6,456 nt of DNA, taken from contig JAHJFH010000177.1 in NCBI GenBank assembly GCA_018824925.1, positions 1 to 6,456 of the forward strand. Direction: 5' to 3'. Made by a program: the position numbers and the translations under genes. Shown here in pieces: positions 1 to 5,272 of the stretch. The stretch is from Thermoplasmatota archaeon (GTDB lineage Archaea > Thermoplasmatota > E2 > DHVEG-1). The notes under the pieces were generated by a model. It ran no database searches, was not told the DNA's origin, and saw only the letters and a list, made by a program, of their open reading frames with translations. The number at the start of each line of letters is the position of its first letter. Within the stretch, counting starts at the first letter, position 1.

Positions 1-1314
1 AGTACTATTTACAACCTTGTTGATGCCTTGTGGGTATCTGGTCTTGGTGCAGACGCCCTAGCAGCTGTTGGTTTTGTGTATCCCCTTTTTTTCATATCAC
101 TTGCCCTCGCAACAGGATTGGGGGTGGGAGCAAGTGCGGCATTATCTCGAATGATCGGAGCAAAAAACAAAGAAGGGGCCGACAATGTCACAGCACACGC
201 AATCATCCTAATGATACTTACTGTCATTATCTTTACCATACCACTTCTCATTTTTTCCGACACAATATTTGCTTCTATTGGTGCTGGACCAACTGTGGGC
301 CCCCTTGCATCAAGCTATGGCCGAATTATATTTGCTGGTAGCATTTTTCTATTTTCAAATTACATAATAACAGCAATTCTTCGGGGTGAAGGTGATGCAA
401 AACGAGCCATGTATGCCATGATTCTCGGAGCAGTACTAAACATCATACTTGATCCCATTTTTATATACACCTTTGGTCTCGGTGTAGCTGGCGCTGCATT
501 AGCCACAATATTGTCTTTTGGTATCTCATCGTTAATCATGTTTTATTGGATAGCAATAAAAAAAGATACCTATGTTACTCTCACATTACAAAATTTTCGG
601 TTTAACCGAGAAATCATTGGTGAAATCTTTAAAGTAGGTATACCTGGTTCCCTAATGCAACTTTCAATGGCTATAACAATGCTTATCATTAATGCCATTA
701 TCATTTTTGTTGACACCACAGATGGAATAGCTATTTATACAACGGGTTGGCGTGTTGCAATGATGGCAATTCTACCTATCCTTGGGATTGCTACAGCCGT
801 AGTATCAGTCAGCGGGGCTGCGTACGGCGCACAGGCATATGAAAAACTGAATAGCACACATCTGTATTCAATCAAATTTGGTTTATTAATGGAAGTGAGT
901 ATCGCAGTTTTTACTTTTATTTTTGCACCGCAGATAGCTTTTATTTTTACACAAGCTGAATCTGCTATTTCCCTGAGAGAGGGTCTTATTACTTTTCTCC
1001 GAATAAACGCAATTTTTTACCCTGGTATTGCTTTTGGAATGTTATCATCCTCACTATTTCAAGGAGTAGGAAAAGGAATAAATGCTCTGATTATCACATT
1101 ATTACGAACCATTGTATTAACTCCTATCTTCTCGTTATTCTTCGCACATACCCTTGGATTAGGACTTGCAGGAATCTGGTGGGGAATCGTTGCCGCAAAT
1201 ACGATATTCCCAGTAATTGCATTCAGCTGGGTTCGACTCTATATTAAAAACATGACAACAGCGCATACCGCAACTACACTTAATCCCGTTCGAATCCCTG
1301 ACGATCAGGATTAA
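1..1314 (+). CDS. MATE-family multidrug/toxin efflux transporter, 5'-truncated by window edge
   Basis: Polytopic inner-membrane antiporter of the MATE family (NorM/DinF-like), which exports drugs or other organic compounds in exchange for Na+ or H+. The frame is open from base 1 and encodes 437 residues up to TAA at 1312-1314. The first residues, STIYNLVDALWVSGLG, match the conserved first helix of MATE proteins, so roughly 25-30 N-terminal residues lie outside the window. The TTG at 28 is internal to that helix and is not a start. Other family signs are RGEGDAKRAM (about residues 128-137), followed by a long hydrophobic stretch containing LNIILDPIFIY (about 146-156), and the matching second half typical of the twofold MATE fold. 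The Asp at residue 8 may be the first-helix acidic residue implicated in cation coupling in archaeal MATEs; this is inferred by position only. The substrate cannot be read from sequence. The C-terminal tail is short and hydrophilic. No frameshift or stop is seen. Family assignment is firm. Confidence 0.93.
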   Translation, partial: STIYNLVDALWVSGLGADALAAVGFVYPLFFISLALATGLGVGASAALSRMIGAKNKEGADNVTAHAIILMILTVIIFTIPLLIFSDTIFASIGAGPTVGPLASSYGRIIFAGSIFLFSNYIITAILRGEGDAKRAMYAMILGAVLNIILDPIFIYTFGLGVAGAALATILSFGISSLIMFYWIAIKKDTYVTLTLQNFRFNREIIGEIFKVGIPGSLMQLSMAITMLIINAIIIFVDTTDGIAIYTTGWRVAMMAILPILGIATAVVSVSGAAYGAQAYEKLNSTHLYSIKFGLLMEVSIAVFTFIFAPQIAFIFTQAESAISLREGLITFLRINAIFYPGIAFGMLSSSLFQGVGKGINALIITLLRTIVLTPIFSLFFAHTLGLGLAGIWWGIVAANTIFPVIAFSWVRLYIKNMTTAHTATTLNPVRIPDDQD

Positions 1315-1357
1315 CCTATACTTCAATCATAATTAATCTAGGTTGGGGCTGAATTGG

Positions 1358-1373
1358 GAAAAAGATTTAATAA
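1358..1373 (+). promoter_or_regulatory. Candidate archaeal BRE/TATA promoter of the arylsulfotransferase-like gene
   Basis: A purine-rich stretch (GGAAAAAG, a BRE-like context) is followed by ATTTAATAA at 1365-1373. A start about 25 bp downstream would fall near 1393-1396, giving a leader of about 25 nt to the ATG at 1421. It lies in the 106-bp gap after the MATE gene, so the downstream gene need not depend on MATE transcription. The sequence is AT-rich and the TATA match is imperfect, so this is a moderate call. Confidence 0.45.
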
Positions 1374-1381
1374 GGATATCC

Positions 1382-1402
1382 ATAATATAAAATGAATATT
1401 AT
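1382..1402. repeat. Small AT-only inverted repeat at the predicted transcript start
   Basis: ATAATAT (1382-1388) and ATATTAT (1396-1402) are perfect 7-bp inverted arms around a 7-nt spacer. The repeat covers the predicted start site and early leader of the arylsulfotransferase-like gene. It could be an operator or a weak hairpin. Arms made only of A and T arise easily by chance in such a background, so confidence in function is low. Confidence 0.25.
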
Positions 1403-1420
1403 TTGGGGAAATTGATTAAT

Positions 1421-3166
1421 ATGGGACTTAACAATAAAAACCATCAACTTTTTATGATCTTATTTTTCACTTTTTTACTCATAGGAACATCATTTCTACC
1501 CACATCTACCGCTCAGACCATACATCAAAATTCTCAACAAACAGGAAAAACAATTACTGGTCAGATATTATTTGCACCTATGACTACAACGACAACATAT
1601 TTAATCAGTAATACCGGAACTGTGAATCACACATGGTCAAGTAGTTATCTTCCTGGAGAAGCAGTCTATTGGCTAGATGAAACAACAATACTTCGAACAA
1701 TCCGCTTATCAGCATCAGGCGCCGGTGCCGGTGGCGGCGTTCAAAAAGTAGCGTGGGATGGAACTGTTCTATGGGAGTTTAGATACTATGATAGTGTGGT
1801 TCTAAGTCATCATGATATTGAACCATTACCAAATGGGAATGTCCTGATGATTGCATGGGAAAGCAAATCAGGTTCTGACGCAATTGCAAACGGCCGCAAT
1901 CCCAATAACATTCAAGGAGGTACTGTTAAACCAGATCATATTATAGAGGTTGAAACAACCGGTCCATCGGCCGGTACTATCGTCTGGGAATGGCATGTCT
2001 GGGATCATCTTATACAAGATTATGACTCCTCAAAAGCTAACTATGGGGTAGTAGCAAATCACCCTGAGCTGATTGATATTAATTTTGGACCAAGCAGTTC
2101 AGATTGGCTTCATTGTAATTCAGTTGATTATAATGAGGAGTTCGATCAAATACTCATCAGCTGTAAAAATTTTGATGAAATATGGATTATTGATCATAGC
2201 ACCACCACTGCTGAGGCAGCAGGCCATACCGGTGGCAATAGTAGTAAAGGAGGAGATCTGTTATATCGATGGGGTAACCCACGAGCATATGACCGAGGTA
2301 CTACAAGCAATCAAAAACTTTTTGATCAACATGATACCGGATGGATAGCATTAGATTGTCCCGGTACGGGAAACATTTTAATATTTAATAATGGAGTTAA
2401 CCGCCCTTCGGGAAGGTATTCCACAATTGATGAAATAATTCCCCCTGTCGATAATGATGGTAATTATTATTTGGTGCAAGGCTCAGCATATGGACCTGAT
2501 GATCCTGTATGGATATATACTGCAAATCCTCCAACAAGTTTCTATGCTAATTATATTTCTGGATGTCAAAGATTAAGAGATGGAAATACCCTAATCTGCG
2601 ATGGCCCAAGAGGTCGTTTTTTCGAGGTTACCCCGGAAAAAGTAACTGTGTGGGATTATACAAACCCGTACCCTAGCCCCTATAATAATAATGTGTTTAA
2701 AATCGGATATATATATGAAGACGAACCAGATCCTGAGATACCTGATCTCGATGTCGAAGGTAGTCTTTACTGGGAGGATATCAGGGCGGGGGAAATCCTT
2801 CATAGTAATTTTAAATTGAAAAATATCGGAGGCCCAGGTTCCTTACTGGATTGGGATATCGCATCATATCCAACGTGGGGAACATGGTCATTTAGTCCGA
2901 ATCATGGTGATGGTCTTACTCCTGAACAGGGTAATCTAACTATTCAGGTGTCGATTATCACACCTGATAATGAAAACCAGGTCTTTGAGGGTTCTATACG
3001 GTTAGAAAATCGTGATAATCCCAATGATTTTGATGTCATCCCTGTCTATCTACGCACACCCAAACCTGATACTAATGTGATTAGTTTTTTGAATCGATGG
3101 ATTCGATCAATACAGCACGGTTTTGAACAAATTATTGCTTTTTTCTATGATATAACCTTTTTATAA
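1421..3166 (+). CDS. Secreted arylsulfotransferase (ASST)-family beta-propeller protein with C-terminal Ig-like domain
   Basis: Predicted exported 581-residue protein of the arylsulfotransferase family, whose characterised bacterial members move sulfate between phenolic compounds. N-terminus: polar residues 1-9, hydrophobic core about 10-25, and a plausible signal peptidase site after STA (29-31). The propeller spans about 50-430, with family hallmarks HHDIEPLPNGN (130-140), DWLHCNSVDYN (228-238), QHDTGW (303-308) and SGCQRLRDGNTLI (380-392). The His residues in the first three motifs are candidates for the catalytic set, but I did not align them to E. coli AssT. An acidic, proline-rich linker (433-443) leads to an Ig-like beta domain (about 444-546), then a hydrophobic, aromatic tail (551-581) that may attach it to the cell surface. 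The ATG at 1421 is preferred over an in-frame TTG at 1403: it gives a cleaner signal peptide and a usable leader after the TATA box. Only a weak GGGG lies upstream, so no good Shine-Dalgarno is seen. The actual substrate, and whether it is an active sulfotransferase, is unknown. Confidence 0.85.
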   Translation: MGLNNKNHQLFMILFFTFLLIGTSFLPTSTAQTIHQNSQQTGKTITGQILFAPMTTTTTYLISNTGTVNHTWSSSYLPGEAVYWLDETTILRTIRLSASGAGAGGGVQKVAWDGTVLWEFRYYDSVVLSHHDIEPLPNGNVLMIAWESKSGSDAIANGRNPNNIQGGTVKPDHIIEVETTGPSAGTIVWEWHVWDHLIQDYDSSKANYGVVANHPELIDINFGPSSSDWLHCNSVDYNEEFDQILISCKNFDEIWIIDHSTTTAEAAGHTGGNSSKGGDLLYRWGNPRAYDRGTTSNQKLFDQHDTGWIALDCPGTGNILIFNNGVNRPSGRYSTIDEIIPPVDNDGNYYLVQGSAYGPDDPVWIYTANPPTSFYANYISGCQRLRDGNTLICDGPRGRFFEVTPEKVTVWDYTNPYPSPYNNNVFKIGYIYEDEPDPEIPDLDVEGSLYWEDIRAGEILHSNFKLKNIGGPGSLLDWDIASYPTWGTWSFSPNHGDGLTPEQGNLTIQVSIITPDNENQVFEGSIRLENRDNPNDFDVIPVYLRTPKPDTNVISFLNRWIRSIQHGFEQIIAFFYDITFL

Positions 3167-3211
3167 ACAGGATGCTACCCGAGAATTACCCTTAGACGAA
3201 AGGAAATTGTA

Positions 3212-3715
3212 CTATTTTTTTTCTTTTTCCTTAAAATGTTTTTCGCTTTCTTCACCAATGTCTTTCATCGCATCAAAATCTTGTTTATGTTTCATACTAT
3301 ATTGAGCCCATAGTCCACCTAATATCCCACCGAATATCAGCCAGATGATAATGAATATCGCGATATTCTGATAGATATTGTATAATTCAGCATAGGAATA
3401 GAACCAAAAAATCAAAAAAATCATTCCAATAAAGGGTAATAAAATACTAATCGCGATACGCCACCGAAAACCTGCGATTCGCATTATTTCCCAGCCTTCT
3501 TTCGGTATCATTTTCAGGCTCCACCTCACCCATATTCCACCAAGTAGGACAAAGATGAGTAGTATTGATCCGAGTAATATCGCTATATTTTGATAACCGC
3601 TATAATCCCCTGCATAAAACGCTAACCATGCAAGAATAAATATCAGCAATCCGACACCGAAAATGATTGAGAACGGTATTCGCCAGCGTAATCCAATGGA
3701 CATGTCATCATCCAT
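3212..3715 (-). CDS. Small four-helix membrane protein built from a tandem duplication, function unknown
   Basis: I do not recognise a named family in this 167-residue protein. It has four predicted membrane helices (about 13-34, 43-64, 87-108, 117-137) in two pairs. Residues 8-69 and 82-143 align without gaps at an offset of 74, with about 26 of 62 positions identical, including G-[LF]-RWRI at the start, YQNIAI before the second helix, and GG-[IL]-W at its end. Each unit is therefore a two-helix hairpin, duplicated. Basic clusters (RWR, RWSLK, the C-terminal lysines) flank the helices and acidic residues sit in the first hairpin loop, which predicts both termini in the cytoplasm. The C-terminal 27 residues form a charged tail. 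No catalytic or metal-binding motif is visible. The ATG at 3715 is well supported by a Shine-Dalgarno and TATA box. It converges on the arylsulfotransferase-like gene with a 45-bp gap and appears to be transcribed alone. Confidence 0.82.
   Translation of the reverse strand: MDDDMSIGLRWRIPFSIIFGVGLLIFILAWLAFYAGDYSGYQNIAILLGSILLIFVLLGGIWVRWSLKMIPKEGWEIMRIAGFRWRIAISILLPFIGMIFLIFWFYSYAELYNIYQNIAIFIIIWLIFGGILGGLWAQYSMKHKQDFDAMKDIGEESEKHFKEKEKK
3215..3228 (+). terminator. Poly-T terminator for the rightward transcript
   Basis: T8, a single C, then T5 on the plus strand begin 48 bp after the stop of the arylsulfotransferase-like gene. Archaeal RNA polymerase can terminate at such U-tracts without a hairpin. 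The tract lies inside the convergent gene, where the same bases encode its lysine/glutamate tail (KEKEKK). Confidence 0.55.
3287..3472 (-). repeat. Second copy of the two-helix protein repeat
   Basis: Encodes residues 82-143 of the four-helix membrane protein. It begins GFRWRI, with YQNIAI at 115-120 and GGLW at 133-136, matching the first copy without gaps. Confidence 0.75.
3509..3694 (-). repeat. First copy of the two-helix protein repeat
   Basis: Encodes residues 8-69 of the four-helix membrane protein. It begins GLRWRI, carries YQNIAI at 41-46 and GGIW at 59-62. It pairs with 3287-3472 at a constant 74-codon offset. DNA similarity persists locally: on the plus strand ATATCGCTATATTTTGATA here resembles ATATCGCGATATTCTGATA in the other copy. 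Confidence 0.75.
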
Positions 3716-3723
3716 TTTTTTTT

Positions 3724-3730
3724 CTCCTCC
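3724..3730 (-). promoter_or_regulatory. Shine-Dalgarno site of the four-helix membrane protein gene
   Basis: On the minus strand GGAGGAG is followed by eight A residues and then the ATG at 3715. This is a strong match to the archaeal 16S anti-SD and fixes the start codon. Confidence 0.8.
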
Positions 3731-3759
3731 ATAACGCTGTGTTAATAATATTGATTTAG

Positions 3760-3775
3760 CATATATAAGTTGCTC
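3760..3775 (-). promoter_or_regulatory. Archaeal TATA-box promoter of the four-helix membrane protein gene
   Basis: On the minus strand TTATATAT (plus positions 3761-3768) is preceded by GAGCAAC in the BRE position. A start about 25 bp downstream falls near 3739, leaving a leader of about 24 nt that contains the GGAGGAG site. Box, leader and Shine-Dalgarno agree, making this one of the best promoters in the window. Confidence 0.65.
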
Positions 3776-3785
3776 AAAAAGCTTT

Positions 3786-3793
3786 AAAAAAAA
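3786..3793 (-). terminator. Poly-T terminator of the radical SAM gene
   Basis: Eight A on the plus strand form a T8 run on the minus strand, 31 bp past the radical SAM stop codon. It lies about 18 bp before the next gene's TATA box, so termination and re-initiation are tightly packed. No strong hairpin precedes it, as is usual for archaeal terminators. Confidence 0.5.
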
Positions 3794-3824
3794 TGTATAC
3801 GAGAGACACTAAGACGGTGTTGTT

Positions 3825-5153
3825 TTAATTTAATTGATTAACCCAACGATAATATGAATAACTGCCCCGAGCTACTGAAAGGAATGGATAAAAACCACAA
3901 TGTAATGAACGAAATAGTCTATGCATTATGTTTTTAACAGAATAAAATGATTTCGCAACCTGATATGCACCTTCAAGGAGTTGTTCTGGAGTCATATGTT
4001 TTGGTCGAAAAACAACGCTTCCTTCATAGTATTTCGACCAGTCCTTTGAAAGTAATCGCCCATTTTTGTCAAATTCATCAAATAAGGGAGTACCTGGGAA
4101 GGGAGTTAGAATGCAACATCCTGCCATATCAACCTCTGTATCATACATTAAATCAAGGGTTTCATCGAACACTTGTGGGGTATCGGTATCAAATCCAAAC
4201 ATGAAAAAACCCAGGACCGAAAACCCATAATCATGTAATTTCTTTATTACAGTTTTATAATTACTTACCGTATGAGTCTTTTTTCCAATAGAATCAATCG
4301 TTATCTGCGAGGGGGATTCAAGCCCCATGAAAATCTGCGTTAGCCCTGCTTCAGCACCTAGCTGTAATAGTTTATCATCTCGTTCAATGACATTGATATT
4401 AGCACTACACGCAAAATGTTTATTGGAATCTATTAATGCTTGGAATAATACACGAGCATATCTAGGATTATAGGTTAATGATGAGTCGACAAAAGCAAAA
4501 TATTTTTGTGAAAGATGTTGAACTTCTGTCACAACAGTGTCTACGGGTCGCGTTCGATGAATACGATAATACGCTCGGTTTGTTGCTGAACAAAATTTAC
4601 AGCCTACAGGGCATCCTCGTGTCGCCTCGACAGCTTCTGGGAATGATTTATGTTGGGTAAGCTTTCGTTCTTGAATTATTGCTGGGATTATACTAAGATC
4701 AACGGGATGTTGTTGTTGATAAAAACGATCCAATTTATTATTCTCCATATCTAGGAGAACTTGTGGCCAAAGCTCCTCACCCTCTCCGATGACTACAGCA
4801 TCAGCATGTTGTATTGCTTCATTTGGGAGGGCAGATGGATGCCAACCACCAAGGACTACCTTTGTGCCAAGGGATCGGAATCCATCTGCAAGTTCATAAG
4901 CACGTTGAATATTATTGGTCATGGAGGTAATGGCCACGACATCGAATCCATTATCCATGGGTATCTTATCGATGGTATCATCAAGAACTGAAATAGTATG
5001 GTTTTCCGGTGTAACTGCTGCTAGATTCAGTAATGTTAGGTTGGGGCGATAGGCAATATTTGAAAAAATAATTGAGCTGTCTGTATCAGTAATTTTATTT
5101 TTTCTATGACCATTATGCTTTAATGGATCGGGGTAGATAAAACCAATATTCAT
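3825..5153 (-). CDS. Cobalamin-binding-domain radical SAM enzyme, specific reaction unknown
   Basis: A 442-residue predicted cytoplasmic enzyme. An N-terminal Rossmann-like B12-binding domain (about 1-140) contains VVLGGWHPSALP (99-110) and ADAVVIGEGEE (117-127). The radical SAM domain (about 170-380) carries the [4Fe-4S]/SAM motif CPVGCKFC, with Cys 181, 185 and 188 in the standard CxxxCxxC spacing. Further family marks are FVDSSLTYNP (221-230), MGLESPSQ (276-283), FFMFGFDTDTP (316-326) and TPFPGTPLF (350-358). A C-terminal helical region (about 381-442) follows. This architecture is shared with cobalamin-dependent methylases and with lipid enzymes such as the hopanoid HpnP/HpnJ proteins and the archaeal GDGT ring synthases. 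Which reaction this member performs cannot be decided here; methylation or carbon-carbon bond formation on a lipid or natural product are options. The ATG at 5153 has a Shine-Dalgarno, a TATA box and an overlapping dyad. All key residues are present and no break is seen. Confidence 0.9.
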   Translation of the reverse strand: MNIGFIYPDPLKHNGHRKNKITDTDSSIIFSNIAYRPNLTLLNLAAVTPENHTISVLDDTIDKIPMDNGFDVVAITSMTNNIQRAYELADGFRSLGTKVVLGGWHPSALPNEAIQHADAVVIGEGEELWPQVLLDMENNKLDRFYQQQHPVDLSIIPAIIQERKLTQHKSFPEAVEATRGCPVGCKFCSATNRAYYRIHRTRPVDTVVTEVQHLSQKYFAFVDSSLTYNPRYARVLFQALIDSNKHFACSANINVIERDDKLLQLGAEAGLTQIFMGLESPSQITIDSIGKKTHTVSNYKTVIKKLHDYGFSVLGFFMFGFDTDTPQVFDETLDLMYDTEVDMAGCCILTPFPGTPLFDEFDKNGRLLSKDWSKYYEGSVVFRPKHMTPEQLLEGAYQVAKSFYSVKNIMHRLFRSLHCGFYPFLSVARGSYSYYRWVNQLN

Positions 5154-5157
5154 TTGG

Positions 5158-5164
5158 TCCTCCC
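5158..5164 (-). promoter_or_regulatory. Shine-Dalgarno site of the radical SAM gene
   Basis: GGGAGGA on the minus strand ends 4 nt before the ATG at 5153. This is close but acceptable spacing, and it supports that start. Confidence 0.7.
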
Positions 5165-5180
5165 AATTTTTGTCCTATTT

Positions 5181-5209
5181 TATAGAGAGTAACTCAGTGA
5201 ATCTCTATA
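5181..5209. promoter_or_regulatory. 29-bp operator-like dyad in the radical SAM promoter
   Basis: Perfect 8-bp arms TATAGAGA (5181-5188) and TCTCTATA (5202-5209) share the same centre, 5195, with an inner ACTCAGT (5192-5198). In all, 12 of 14 symmetric pairs match; the mismatches are 5189/5201 and 5191/5199. The distal arm enters the TATA box and the proximal arm covers the predicted start site, the position expected for a repressor that blocks initiation. The adjacent gene encodes a putative DNA-binding protein that could bind here; that link is inference. As RNA it could also fold into a hairpin in a transcript reading through from upstream. Confidence 0.5.
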
Positions 5210-5213
5210 TACT
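5205..5213 (-). promoter_or_regulatory. Candidate TATA box of the radical SAM gene
   Basis: On the minus strand AGTATATAG contains TATATA (plus 5206-5211). A start about 25 bp downstream falls near 5183, giving a leader of about 30 nt that includes the Shine-Dalgarno. A second TATA-like stretch, CTATAAAATAGG on the minus strand (about 5175-5186), would give an almost leaderless message that misses the Shine-Dalgarno, so it is less likely. Confidence 0.5.
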
Positions 5214-5241
5214 TACCTGCTTTTTAGATGCATTTTATTGG

Positions 5242-5256
5242 AAAAATAGTAGAAAA
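5242..5256 (-). terminator. Weak T-rich terminator after the PAS-DUF835 gene
   Basis: On the minus strand TTTT and then TTTTT occur 17-31 bp past the stop of the regulator gene. The tracts are short, so some readthrough into the radical SAM gene is possible. Confidence 0.25.
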
Positions 5257-5272
5257 TTAGTGCATCGGTCGA

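Noticed and set aside
28..30. TTG at 28 as the start of the MATE gene
   Set aside because: The frame is open to base 1 and encodes the conserved first-helix motif YNLVD, so the true start lies outside the window.
1403..1405. TTG at 1403 as the start of the arylsulfotransferase-like gene
   Set aside because: It lies only about 8 nt after the predicted transcript start, inside the small inverted repeat, and adds six residues with no benefit to the signal peptide; the ATG at 1421 fits better.
2073..2348. 91-residue open frame on the plus strand inside the arylsulfotransferase-like gene
   Set aside because: It overlaps conserved family motifs in the correct frame and has no recognisable domain or start signal; it is a shadow frame.
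1..3166. MATE and arylsulfotransferase-like genes as one operon
   Set aside because: The 106-bp gap holds a plausible separate promoter and the products share no obvious pathway.
3778..3785. AAAGCTTT palindrome upstream of the membrane-protein gene TATA box
   Set aside because: A short AT-rich palindrome of common type with no extended symmetry; treated as background.
3947..4991. Three plus-strand open frames opposite the radical SAM gene
   Set aside because: All lie antisense to well-conserved radical SAM coding sequence and show no domain or ribosome binding site.
3825..5153. Assigning the radical SAM gene as a GDGT ring synthase, hopanoid enzyme or other named enzyme
   Set aside because: Only the general architecture is visible; subfamily-defining residues cannot be judged without an alignment, and no lipid gene lies nearby.
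5227..5266. Inverted repeat GATGCA / TGCATC between the regulator and radical SAM genes
   Set aside because: The arms are only 6 bp with a 28-nt loop and no further pairing inside; chance is a sufficient explanation. It is not counted as a terminator or operator.
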